This document shows positions 41,823-51,563 of a stretch of 64,000 nucleotides of DNA, piece after piece. This DNA comes from Marinitoga piezophila KA3 (lineage in GTDB: Bacteria > Thermotogota > Thermotogae > Petrotogales > Petrotogaceae), in the NCBI RefSeq assembly GCF_000255135.1, contig NC_016751.1:1612001-1676000 (forward strand), written 5' to 3'. How positions within the stretch are numbered: the stretch's first letter is position 1; every line of letters begins with the position of its first letter. The notes beneath the pieces were generated by a model, which searched no databases, was not told the origin of the DNA, and was given only the letters and a program-made list of their open reading frames with translations. A program made the translations under genes and the position numbers.

Positions 41823-42719
41823 TTAGTTTTGGAATTGTGACAATAACTTTCTTGCATTGTCTTCATCTTTTATCATTTGACTGATTAATTCTTTTTCAGA
41901 TGAAAATTTCATTTCTTCTCTCATGAATTTTAAAACTTCAACTTCAATGACTTTATTATATAAATCACCAAAATAATCAAGGAAATATATTTCAACCTTT
42001 GGTTCTTTTATATCCAGATTAAAGGTTGGTCTCATTCCAACGCTCATAAGACCGAAATACTTGTATGGTGAATTTTTTACCCCGCCATATACAAGATATA
42101 CTCCAAATTTAGGGTAAATAATTTTTTCTTTATATCTAATATCAATGTTTGCTGTTGGAAATCCCAGTTTAAATCCAACATGCCTATCTTCATATACGGG
42201 GCCTTCCAATGTCCAGTTTCTTCCGAGTAACTTATTTGCTTCTTCAATTCTTCCATTTTGTATAGACCTTCTTATAAATGTTGAACTAATACGTGTTTCT
42301 GAAGTTTTTATATCGTTTATTATTTCCACTATAAAATCTTTCTTATGTCTTTCTGCGAGAAGGAAATTTATATCTCCTTTTTTACCTTTACCAAATGTAA
42401 AATCTTCTCCGCATACTATACATTTCATTCCATTATTTAAAAGAAAATCCAGGTATTCTCCATGAGTAATGTTGATGACATCTGGAAGTTCAAATACTTC
42501 TGTTTCAAAACCCATAGATTGCAAAATTTCTTCTCTTTTATATGATGGGTAAATTAATCCAACAAAATCATTGGAAAAATGATGTAAAGCCGGATATTTC
42601 ATTATATATGCTTTGGGTTTTAATTGATGTTTTTCCGCATAATCCAGAGTTTTTTTTAAAATTACCTGATGACCTTTATGTACGCCGTCGAAAGTACCAA
42701 TTGTTACCGCATAATTCAT
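41823..42719 (-). CDS. ribF: Bifunctional riboflavin kinase/FMN adenylyltransferase
   Basis: A 298-residue protein. The N-terminal FAD synthetase nucleotidyltransferase domain starts AVTIGTFDGVHKGHQVIL (HxGH-like) and has the SSTFIR (ISxTxxR-type) motif. The C-terminal flavokinase domain (about 175-298) has GFPTANID and VEIYFLDY. It makes FMN and then FAD. The ATG is preceded by GAGGTGG. Confidence 0.95.
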   Translation of the reverse strand: MNYAVTIGTFDGVHKGHQVILKKTLDYAEKHQLKPKAYIMKYPALHHFSNDFVGLIYPSYKREEILQSMGFETEVFELPDVINITHGEYLDFLLNNGMKCIVCGEDFTFGKGKKGDINFLLAERHKKDFIVEIINDIKTSETRISSTFIRRSIQNGRIEEANKLLGRNWTLEGPVYEDRHVGFKLGFPTANIDIRYKEKIIYPKFGVYLVYGGVKNSPYKYFGLMSVGMRPTFNLDIKEPKVEIYFLDYFGDLYNKVIEVEVLKFMREEMKFSSEKELISQMIKDEDNARKLLSQFQN

Positions 42720-42750
42720 AGTTCCACCTCATATTGATAATTTAACATCT

Positions 42751-43773
42751 TTAATCAAAGAAAATTTGAGCAAGTTTATAATATTCAAAAGGGACAAGTT
42801 TTTTGGTTGCTACACCATATTCCAATGGGATGGAGATAATTTCATTTCCCTTTAATGCAACCATTCTTCCAAAATCTCTTTTTTTGACTAAATTCATAGC
42901 TTCTACGCCATATCTTGTTCCAAGTATTCTGTCAAATGCAGTTGGGGTTCCGCCTCTTAATAGATGACCGAGAACTACAGAACGTGTTTCATAACCTGTT
43001 TTTTGTTCTATTATTTCTGCAAGATAATGAGCTACACCACCCAATCTAATATGTCCAAAGGCATCTATTGTTGATTTATCTGCAACCACTTCTTCTAATT
43101 CTGTTGGTTTAAATCCTTCTGCTACAGCTATTATCATATATCTATTTTTTTTCATTCTTCTATTGACATATGTTACAATTTCATTTATAGTCATTGGAAA
43201 TTCTGGAATCAAAATTAAATGAGCTCCTGCCGCAAGTCCAGCTTCAATGGTTATCCAGCCAGCTTCTCTTCCCATAAGTTCAACAATCATTACACGTTGA
43301 TGTGATTTCGCAGTAGAATGCAATCTATCAATGGCATCTGCGCCAACGTTTACAGCGGTATGAAAACCAAAAGTATAATCTGTATTTGAAACATCATTAT
43401 CTATAGTTTTAGGAACACCAACTACAGGATATCCTAAACTTGAAAGTTTAGCAGCAACTGATAAGGTATCATCACCGCCAATGGCTATTAAAGCGTCAAA
43501 CCCAAGTTCTTTAAAATTTTTTTCTAAAAGCATTCTATCTTCTTCTCTTTTAAATGGGTTTACTCTTGCAGTTCCGAGAATAGTTCCGCCTAAAATATGA
43601 ATACCTTCTACATCTTCATTATCAAGTTTCATAACATCTTTTGATAACATACCTTTCCATCCGTTTAAAACTCCATAAATTTCATAACCTTCGCCTGAAG
43701 ATCTAACAATACCTCTAATAACAGCATTTAAACCGGGACAATCTCCACCACCAGTTAAAATTCCTATTCGCAT
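42751..43773 (-). CDS. pfkA: 6-phosphofructokinase, group III, predicted PPi-dependent
   Basis: A 340-residue PFK with TGGGDCPGLNAVI at the N-terminus. Two positions decide the phosphoryl donor: GGDD (Asp102 where ATP enzymes have Gly) and PKTIDND (Lys122 where ATP enzymes have Gly). Both are the PPi-type residues. The catalytic TIDND base Asp127 region and MGREAGW are intact. The short length fits group III enzymes. It phosphorylates fructose-6-phosphate, reversibly if PPi is used. The promoter is TGATATAAT at 43851-43859; GGGAGGG precedes the ATG. Confidence 0.93.
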   Translation of the reverse strand: MRIGILTGGGDCPGLNAVIRGIVRSSGEGYEIYGVLNGWKGMLSKDVMKLDNEDVEGIHILGGTILGTARVNPFKREEDRMLLEKNFKELGFDALIAIGGDDTLSVAAKLSSLGYPVVGVPKTIDNDVSNTDYTFGFHTAVNVGADAIDRLHSTAKSHQRVMIVELMGREAGWITIEAGLAAGAHLILIPEFPMTINEIVTYVNRRMKKNRYMIIAVAEGFKPTELEEVVADKSTIDAFGHIRLGGVAHYLAEIIEQKTGYETRSVVLGHLLRGGTPTAFDRILGTRYGVEAMNLVKKRDFGRMVALKGNEIISIPLEYGVATKKLVPFEYYKLAQIFFD

Positions 43774-43850
43774 AATTCTCCCTCCCTGAAATATTAAAAT
43801 GAAAGAAAATATTTATAATTCATATTTAATATTCAAATCGTCTTAACAGT

Positions 43851-43859
43851 ATTATATCA
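43851..43859 (-). promoter_or_regulatory. Extended -10 promoter of pfkA
   Basis: The minus strand reads TGATATAAT about 78 bases before pfkA. Confidence 0.55.
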
Positions 43860-43924
43860 TATGCAGGAGATATTGTATAGTTAGAATGGCTAATTATAAT
43901 TAATAAAATTTATTTTTGATATTA

Positions 43925-43953
43925 TTGTAATTTTATTAAAATTATAGTATAAT
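43925..43953 (+). promoter_or_regulatory. Promoter of the cheX-atp operon
   Basis: TTGTAA (43925-43930), a 17-base spacer and TATAAT (43948-43953). It lies 30 bases before the cheX ATG and is the only good promoter seen ahead of the ATP synthase genes. Confidence 0.65.
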
Positions 43954-43982
43954 ATGTATGAATAAGTTAAAGGAGGAATACT

Positions 43983-44453
43983 ATGAATGTAAAAGTAATT
44001 AATTCTATTCTCGATGCTTTCTCAAAAACATTTAAGATGGCAACAAATGATATGGATATTGCTATCCAGAAACCTGTTGTTGATAAAGGAGAGGGAAGAT
44101 CCTATGAAGTTGTTGTTACCATAGGTTTTATAGGGGATTTACACGGGAATATTCATATAGGTCTTTCTGAAGAATCAGCAAGAGCGGTTGTTTCTAAGAT
44201 GATGATGGGAATGCCTGTTGAAAAACTTGATGAAATGAGTTTAAGTGCTTTAGGAGAACTTGGAAATATGATATCCGGAGCGATAGCAGTGAATCTTGAA
44301 CAGCTTGGTTATAAGATAAATATTACTCCTCCTTCGATTATGCATGGAAATAACATTATCTTTATTAAAGATGGTGTTTCTTTGAGATTCCCGTTAACAA
44401 TAGAAGGAAAGTATTCTGAAGAGTTTTTTGTAGTATTAAAAAGCGCGATATGA
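43983..44453 (+). CDS. cheX: CheX-like chemotaxis CheY-P phosphatase
   Basis: A 156-residue CheC/CheX/FliY-family protein. One active-site helix, LSALGELGNMISGAIAVNL, carries the ExxN signature (Glu and Asn positions) that inserts into CheY-P. CheX has a single such site, as here, whereas CheC has two. It removes phosphate from CheY to reset chemotaxis. AAGGAGG is seven bases before the ATG. The TGA overlaps the atpZ ATG, so it heads the ATP synthase operon. Confidence 0.9.
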   Translation: MNVKVINSILDAFSKTFKMATNDMDIAIQKPVVDKGEGRSYEVVVTIGFIGDLHGNIHIGLSEESARAVVSKMMMGMPVEKLDEMSLSALGELGNMISGAIAVNLEQLGYKINITPPSIMHGNNIIFIKDGVSLRFPLTIEGKYSEEFFVVLKSAI

Positions 44454-44749
44454 GAAGGCGAGATAAATTTGGAGTAGATATTAAAATATTTGCGCAACTT
44501 AATCTGGTATATTTTTTTGCTTTAACTGTATTGGCAAATATATTTGTTGGCTACATAATAGGATATATATTATCTTCCATAACACATGCAGAGGTGTGGA
44601 AGATAATCTTTTTGTTTTTAGGTATTATTTCTGGTTTATATCAAGGGATAATGGAATTAATGAAGGAGGCAGAAAAACAGGATAATGAATTTAAACAACA
44701 AAGAAATAGACAAACAACTACTGGAAAAAATGAAGGAAATAGCGATTAA
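44450..44749 (+). CDS. atpZ: AtpZ-like F1Fo ATP synthase accessory protein
   Basis: A 99-residue protein. Two membrane helices (about 19-41 and 49-69, with FVGYIIGYIL) form a hairpin between charged ends, as in AtpZ/AtpI proteins that assist c-ring assembly or Mg transport. It overlaps cheX by ATGA and the next ORF by 65 bases. The last part (QQRNRQTTTGKNEGNSD) lies in that overlap and is low in complexity. Confidence 0.75.
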   Translation: MRRRDKFGVDIKIFAQLNLVYFFALTVLANIFVGYIIGYILSSITHAEVWKIIFLFLGIISGLYQGIMELMKEAEKQDNEFKQQRNRQTTTGKNEGNSD

Positions 44750-45044
44750 AATAGGAATCCTTTCTCTGGGAGAAGTCGTAATTTTGTTTGTTTTTTTTGG
44801 TTTGAAATCATTATGGATTTTTTGGGGGAGCTTTGGAGCCGTAATTGGAATTTTAATGATAGTTGAAGATATTAAAAAAATAGTAACCAACGGCAAACAG
44901 AAATTTCCAAAAGGGTATATTATACGATATATTTTTTTTGGTATAATATTACTTGTTGGAGCACTTTTTTCTGAGGTAGGATTGTTTTTAACATTTTTAG
45001 GATTATTAAATATGAAAATAGCTGCACTACTTTCACCAAAATAA
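44685..45044 (+). CDS. atpI: ATP synthase subunit I-like protein
   Basis: A 119-residue protein with about four hydrophobic segments and charged N-terminal helix, in the place of atpI ahead of atpB. The first ATG (44685) gives a 65-base overlap with atpZ and sits 15 bases from GGAGG. The Met at 44730 is an alternative start that would shorten the overlap to 20 bases. The family assignment rests on topology and position. Confidence 0.65.
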   Translation: MNLNNKEIDKQLLEKMKEIAIKIGILSLGEVVILFVFFGLKSLWIFWGSFGAVIGILMIVEDIKKIVTNGKQKFPKGYIIRYIFFGIILLVGALFSEVGLFLTFLGLLNMKIAALLSPK

Positions 45045-45060
45045 CGGGGAGGAATATATT

Positions 45061-45885
45061 ATGTCTGAAAGTCAGAAAAAAACACTTCTTGTTTTATTCC
45101 TGATCTATTTAGGATTAGGGCTTGTAAATTTCATCTTTTTTCCTTCAGCTAATTTGGAAGGTGTAGGATTAAGATGGACTTATACGTTTGGAGATACACC
45201 CTCTTTTTGGAATACTATTAATCCAATGACATTAATTATGTCCGGACTTATTATTTTATTATTGATAGTTTTTGCTGCGGGTGTAAAATTTGAATTAATT
45301 CCAAACAAGAAACAATCGATAGTGGAGGCTTTGCTGGAATACTTTTGGGAATTAGTGGAAGACGCTGTTCCAAATCAAAGATATAGAAAAGCAATATTTG
45401 CTATTTCAACAACACTATTTTTATTTATTCTTGTTGCTAATTTACTTTCAGGTTTTCCGGGTATAAATGTAGCTCCTACGGAAGAAGGTATAAAATTTGG
45501 AATTTTGACAGACACATGGTATACTCCAACATCAGATTTAAATACAAATGGAACATTTGCTGTAATGGTTTTGGTAATAAGTCATATCTTTGCAATTAAA
45601 GCTAAAGGTATTGGTAGCTGGATAAAGATGTTTTTTGAACCAACACCTTTGTTATTTCCTTTGAATCTTATTGGAGAAATAGCAAAACCAGTTTCGCATT
45701 CATTAAGGTTGTTTGGTAATATATTTGGTGGAGGTATTCTTGTATTAATCATCAGTTATATGATTAAATATTTTGTATTACCTGTATTTTTATGGGGATT
45801 TTTTGGAATATTTGTTGGATTTATACAGGCTTTTGTGTTTTCGTTGCTTGCAATAGCATATATGGGATCATTGCTTGAAGAATAA
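45061..45885 (+). CDS. atpB: ATP synthase Fo subunit a
   Basis: A 274-residue integral membrane protein with the subunit a C-terminal core. The region AKPVSHSLRLFGNIFGGGIL contains the essential Arg facing the c-ring (SLRLFGN). A later helix carries the conserved polar residue region FIQAFVFSLLAIAYM. It forms the ion half-channels. GGGGAGG precedes the ATG. Confidence 0.95.
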   Translation: MSESQKKTLLVLFLIYLGLGLVNFIFFPSANLEGVGLRWTYTFGDTPSFWNTINPMTLIMSGLIILLLIVFAAGVKFELIPNKKQSIVEALLEYFWELVEDAVPNQRYRKAIFAISTTLFLFILVANLLSGFPGINVAPTEEGIKFGILTDTWYTPTSDLNTNGTFAVMVLVISHIFAIKAKGIGSWIKMFFEPTPLLFPLNLIGEIAKPVSHSLRLFGNIFGGGILVLIISYMIKYFVLPVFLWGFFGIFVGFIQAFVFSLLAIAYMGSLLEE

Positions 45886-45927
45886 TTTTTGTATCAACAA
45901 TAAATCTTTTTAAGGAGGTAGATTTAA

Positions 45928-46224
45928 ATGGCTGTTGAACAGGTAGCACAGGAAATTGTAAAATCAGGAAGTGAAGCTGCATTAGGTACAGGTTTATACT
46001 ACATGGGTAAATTTATTGGTGCAGGTTTAGCTATGGGTATTGGTGCTGTAGGTCCAGGTGTTGGAGAAGGTAATGTTGGTGCTCATGCTATGGATGCTAT
46101 GGCAAGACAACCTGAAATGGCTGGTACATTAACAACAAGAATGTTGCTTGCTATGGCTGTTACAGAATCAACAGGTTTATATTCATTGGTTATCGCATTA
46201 TTGATGTTAATCGTTTTACCATAA
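45928..46224 (+). CDS. atpE: ATP synthase Fo subunit c, Na+-type with two carboxylates
   Basis: A 98-residue hairpin proteolipid with an N-terminal extension of about 15 residues. Helix 2 carries TESTGLY, with Glu80, Ser81, Thr82 and Tyr85, the Na+-binding signature known from Ilyobacter tartaricus. In helix 1 the Na+ ligand Gln (GPGVGQG) is replaced by Glu47 (GPGVGEG), giving two carboxylates per site as in Fusobacterium nucleatum. The polar loop ARQPE contacts gamma and epsilon. AGGAGG precedes the ATG. Confidence 0.95.
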   Translation: MAVEQVAQEIVKSGSEAALGTGLYYMGKFIGAGLAMGIGAVGPGVGEGNVGAHAMDAMARQPEMAGTLTTRMLLAMAVTESTGLYSLVIALLMLIVLP

Positions 46225-46268
46225 TATATATTCGGGGTAGTAATCCCCATAAAAGGGGGTGCAAGTAA

Positions 46269-46760
46269 ATGTTAGATATAAATTTTACGTCATTGGTTAA
46301 TTTAGCAGGATTTTTTGTTTTATTATATTTTCTCTGGGTATCATTATACAAACCATTTTTTGATATTGCAGAGAAAAGAAGGCAAATAGTTGAAAGTGAG
46401 TTAAATCAATCTGAAAAACTCAGAAAAGAAGCTGAAGAGAAATTAGCTCAGGCAAATAAAGAGCTTGAAGAGATAAGAGCAAAGAAAGAAGATATTATAA
46501 AAGATGCAGAAAATCTTGCAAAAGATATAATTGCCAAAGCTAAAGAAGATGCAATGAATGAGAAAAGCAGAATAATTTCTGCAGCAGAAAAAGAAGCAGC
46601 TGAAATTAAAGAAGAAGCATATAAAGATATACAAAATAAAGTTGTTTCATTATCAATTGCAATTGCATCAATGATTTTAAAGAAAAATATCGATGAAAAA
46701 GTGAACGAAGAAATAATTAAAAGAGCATTTGAAGCTTTGGATAAGGGTGAAAAGTTATGA
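46269..46760 (+). CDS. atpF: ATP synthase Fo subunit b
   Basis: A 163-residue peripheral-stalk subunit: one membrane helix (about 8-26, NLAGFFVLLYFLW) followed by a long charged coiled coil (about 30-125, KRRQIVESELNQSEKLRKEA). It overlaps atpH by four bases. A Shine-Dalgarno (GGGGGTG) is seven bases before the ATG. Confidence 0.95.
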   Translation: MLDINFTSLVNLAGFFVLLYFLWVSLYKPFFDIAEKRRQIVESELNQSEKLRKEAEEKLAQANKELEEIRAKKEDIIKDAENLAKDIIAKAKEDAMNEKSRIISAAEKEAAEIKEEAYKDIQNKVVSLSIAIASMILKKNIDEKVNEEIIKRAFEALDKGEKL

Positions 46761-47311
46761 AAGCTTCAATTTCAGTTGCAACAAGATATGTAGATGCTTT
46801 TTTTGAATATTTATCAAAAAATAATAAATTGGATAAGTTAGAAGAATATGTTAATGCTATAAAGAAAATAGTTGAAAAAATTGAAAATGATCATATGTTT
46901 GCTGATATGATAGGTAATCCTTTGCTTCCAAAGGATTATATTGCTATGGAGATAGCAAAAACGGCAGAGATAGATGATGTTGATTTTAATAAGTTTATTA
47001 GAGCTATTGTTTATAAGAAGAGGCAATTAATGTTGCCAATGATTTTTACTTTATTAGAACAAAAAAACAATGAACTAAAAAAAGTAGTAAAGGTAAAGGT
47101 TATAACACCTTATGCCTTAAATAAAGAAAATATAGAAGAATTAAGAGGATTAATACATAAAAAAACCGGTAGAACAGCAGAGTTAGATTCTGAAATAGAC
47201 GAATCATTAATAGGTGGTATGCAATTACAACTTGAAGACAAAGTATTTGACTATTCAGTAAAAGGAATACTGGAAAAAATCGGACGCGAGTACGCTTCCA
47301 AGCGGGGGTGA
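46757..47311 (+). CDS. atpH: ATP synthase F1 subunit delta
   Basis: A 184-residue protein. The helical N-terminal domain contains ATRYVDAFFEYLSKNNKLD, and the C-terminal part has the family motif LIGGMQLQLEDKVFDYSVKG. It links F1 to subunit b. The ATG overlaps the atpF stop. Confidence 0.93.
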   Translation: MKASISVATRYVDAFFEYLSKNNKLDKLEEYVNAIKKIVEKIENDHMFADMIGNPLLPKDYIAMEIAKTAEIDDVDFNKFIRAIVYKKRQLMLPMIFTLLEQKNNELKKVVKVKVITPYALNKENIEELRGLIHKKTGRTAELDSEIDESLIGGMQLQLEDKVFDYSVKGILEKIGREYASKRG

Positions 47312-47317
47312 TTTGTT

Positions 47318-48835
47318 TTGAGAATAAATCCTGATGAACTTGAAAAGGTAATTGAGGAACGTATTAAATCATATGAATCAGGTGAAATAAAAGAAGTTGG
47401 ATGGATTATCCAGGTTGGTGACGGTATTGCCAGAGCATATGGGTTAAGAGATGCAATGGCAAGTGAGCTTGTGGAAATCCATACAGATGAAGGTGAAGTA
47501 ATAGATGGTATAGCCTTAAACCTTGAAGAAGATAATGTTGGTATTATTATACTTGGTGATTATAAGGTTATTAAGGAAGGAAACAAAGTTGTTAGAACAG
47601 GAAGAATTGCAGAAGTTCCTGTTGGAGAAGAATTATTAGGAAGAGTTGTTAATCCTTTGGGACAGCCTTTAGATGGAAAAGGTCCAATTAATGCTAAAAA
47701 TACAAGACCAATAGAATTTAAAGCTCCAGGTGTTGTATTAAGAAAGCCTGTTGATACACCATTACAGACAGGTTTAAAAGCTATTGATACAATGATTCCT
47801 ATTGGAAGAGGTCAAAGGGAATTAATTATTGGAGATAGACAAACAGGTAAAACAGCAATAGCTATAGATACAATCATTAACCAAAAAGGTAAAGGCGTTC
47901 ACTGTATTTATGTTGCAGTAGGTCAGAAATCATCATCTGTTGCAAGAACAGTTGCAAAACTTGAGCAACATGGTGCAATGGAATATACAACAGTTGTTGT
48001 AGCAAGTGCAAGTGATCCAGCATCATTATTGTATCTTGCTCCATATGCAGGTTGTGCAATGGGCGAATATTTCATGTTTAATGGAAAAGATGCACTTGTT
48101 GTATATGATGACCTTTCAAAACACGCAGCAGCTTATAGGGAACTTTCATTGCTCTTGAGAAGACCACCAGGACGTGAAGCATATCCAGGTGATGTATTTT
48201 ACTTGCATTCCAGATTATTGGAAAGGGCAGCAAGATTAAATGAAAAATATGGCGGAGGTTCATTAACCGCATTACCTATAATCGAAACACAGGCAAATGA
48301 TGTTTCTGCATATATTCCTACAAATGTTATTTCTATTACAGATGGACAGATTTATCTTGAACCATCATTGTTCTATGCAGGACAAAGACCAGCTGTTAAT
48401 GTTGGTTTATCAGTTTCAAGGGTTGGTGGTGCTGCACAGATTAAAGCTATGAAACAGGTTGCTGGTAGTTTGAGGCTTGATCTTGCACAGTACCGTGAAC
48501 TTGAAGCATTTGCGCAATTTGCAACAGAACTTGATGAATCAACAAGGAAACAGTTAATCAGAGGTGAAAAGCTTTCTGAACTATTAAAACAGGGGCAATA
48601 TATGCCTATGGATGTTGAAGATCAGATTGCAGTCGTATTTGCTGGTGTAAATGGATATCTTGATGATATACCAACATCAAGCATATCAAAATTTGAAAAA
48701 GAATTCTTACAATTCTTAAAATCAAATAGACCTTCTATTTTAGAAGCAATAAAAACTAAAAAGAAAATTGATGATGAACTTGAAAAAGACTTAAGAAAAG
48801 CTATTGAAGACTTTAAACAGGGTTTTCAGGCTTAA
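47318..48835 (+). CDS. atpA: ATP synthase F1 subunit alpha
   Basis: A 505-residue nucleotide-binding subunit. The P-loop is [13 protein letters not shown] (about 169-181), and [15 protein letters not shown] near 365 supplies the Arg finger region. The start is an unusual TTG: GGGGGTGA lies five bases before it and the first residues ([15 protein letters not shown]) fit the family N-terminus. Confidence 0.97.
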   Translation: MRINPDELEKVIEERIKSYESGEIKEVGWIIQVGDGIARAYGLRDAMASELVEIHTDEGEVIDGIALNLEEDNVGIIILGDYKVIKEGNKVVRTGRIAEVPVGEELLGRVVNPLGQPLDGKGPINAKNTRPIEFKAPGVVLRKPVDTPLQTGLKAIDTMIPIGRGQRELIIGDRQTGKTAIAIDTIINQKGKGVHCIYVAVGQKSSSVARTVAKLEQHGAMEYTTVVVASASDPASLLYLAPYAGCAMGEYFMFNGKDALVVYDDLSKHAAAYRELSLLLRRPPGREAYPGDVFYLHSRLLERAARLNEKYGGGSLTALPIIETQANDVSAYIPTNVISITDGQIYLEPSLFYAGQRPAVNVGLSVSRVGGAAQIKAMKQVAGSLRLDLAQYRELEAFAQFATELDESTRKQLIRGEKLSELLKQGQYMPMDVEDQIAVVFAGVNGYLDDIPTSSISKFEKEFLQFLKSNRPSILEAIKTKKKIDDELEKDLRKAIEDFKQGFQA

Positions 48836-48849
48836 GGCGGTGAAAGGCC

Positions 48850-49686
48850 ATGAGTCGTGGAAAACTTAGAATATTAAAACAAAGGCGTGCTTCAACGCAG
48901 TCAACTATGAAAATTACAAAAGCAATGGAAATGGTTGCTGCGGCAAAAGCCAACAAGATTGTAAAAGATATTCAGGCATTAAAAGATTATGCATATTATG
49001 CAGAAAAGGTAATAAAAAAATTATCTCCTGTTGAAGATAGTATATATACATCAAAAAAGCCTGGCACTTTAATAGTAACAGTTACACCAGATATGGGGTT
49101 GTGCGGAGCATTCCCGATGGAATTAGCGAAAGAAGCTATGAACTTAGCAAATAAAACAGAAGATTTTGTTGGTTTTGTAAATATTGGAACAAAAGGTGAA
49201 ATAGAACTTAAAAAAACAGGCAAATTAATATTATCCAGAACCAAACTATACGATGTTCCTACGCAGGAAAATGCAGAATATGTTCTTGATGATATAATTG
49301 ATATTATTGAAGAAAAAGGTATAGGAAAGGTTAAAGTAGTATATGGTGCATTTAAAAATGCCCTTGTCCAAAAACCTGAAATAGTTGATTTGCTTCCTGT
49401 ATCTTTTGAAGGCAAAAATGAATCAAGATATGAATATGAACCAGATTCAAAAGAACTATTTGAAGAAGCTGCATATTTATATCTTTTATCAAAAATGTAT
49501 ATGATTTTGTATGAAACAAAGATTAGTGAATTATATGCAAGGAAAAATGCAATGCATAATGCTACAGATAATGCAAAGAACTTAATCGAAAAGCTCACAT
49601 TAGCTTATAATAAAGCAAGACAGGCTTCAATTACACAGGAATTAATCGAAATAGTAAACGGAGCACAGGCATTGCAAGAAGAATAA
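48850..49686 (+). CDS. atpG: ATP synthase F1 subunit gamma
   Basis: A 278-residue central-shaft subunit with the N-terminal coiled coil (RKLRILKQRR-type start, TKAMEMVAAAK), DMGLCGAFPMELAK and the C-terminal ARKNAMHNATDNAKNLI helix. It turns ion flow into rotation within alpha3beta3. Confidence 0.96.
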   Translation: MSRGKLRILKQRRASTQSTMKITKAMEMVAAAKANKIVKDIQALKDYAYYAEKVIKKLSPVEDSIYTSKKPGTLIVTVTPDMGLCGAFPMELAKEAMNLANKTEDFVGFVNIGTKGEIELKKTGKLILSRTKLYDVPTQENAEYVLDDIIDIIEEKGIGKVKVVYGAFKNALVQKPEIVDLLPVSFEGKNESRYEYEPDSKELFEEAAYLYLLSKMYMILYETKISELYARKNAMHNATDNAKNLIEKLTLAYNKARQASITQELIEIVNGAQALQEE

Positions 49687-49710
49687 TAAGAATTTTTGGG
49701 GGTGTAATAA

Positions 49711-51120
<1,410 letters not shown>

Positions 51121-51132
51121 GGAGGGGGTAAA

Positions 51133-51528
51133 ATGTTTGATTTAAAAATAGTAACCCCCAAAGGAGTAAAAACAACAATTGAAGCAGAATATGCCGAATT
51201 TACAACAATAGAAGGTGGCATGGGTGTTTTAACAAATAGATTGCCCATTGTTGCCAAATTAAAAGTAGCTCCTTTAAAGGTAAGACACAAAGATGGAAAA
51301 GAAGAAGTATTTGCTGTTCATGGCGGAATTCTTGAAATGGACGGTAAAGAGATGATAGTTCTTACCACAGCAGCCGAAAGGCCTGATGAAATAGATGTAG
51401 AGACTGCAATGAAAGCAATTGAAGCTGCAAAAGAAAAATTAAATCATGCAGAAAGTTCTGTTGAAAAAGCAAAAGTCCAGGCAGAAATTGAGAAGAACAT
51501 GGTAAGAATATCAATTGCGAAAAAATAA
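51133..51528 (+). CDS. atpC: ATP synthase F1 subunit epsilon
   Basis: A 131-residue protein. The N-terminal beta sandwich has FTTIEGGMGVLTNRLPIVAKL and the C-terminal helical hairpin (about 95-131) can block rotation. It is last of the operon, and a strong palindromic terminator follows. Confidence 0.93.
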   Translation: MFDLKIVTPKGVKTTIEAEYAEFTTIEGGMGVLTNRLPIVAKLKVAPLKVRHKDGKEEVFAVHGGILEMDGKEMIVLTTAAERPDEIDVETAMKAIEAAKEKLNHAESSVEKAKVQAEIEKNMVRISIAKK

Positions 51529-51529
51529 T

Positions 51530-51561
51530 AATAAAAGCGCGGATTAATCCGCGCTTTTATT
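51530..51561. terminator. Bidirectional terminator between atpC and purB
   Basis: A 14-bp perfect stem (51530-51543 with 51548-51561) with loop TTAA, GC-rich core and T tracts on both strands. It is symmetric enough to serve both genes. Confidence 0.92.
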
Positions 51562-51563
51562 TA

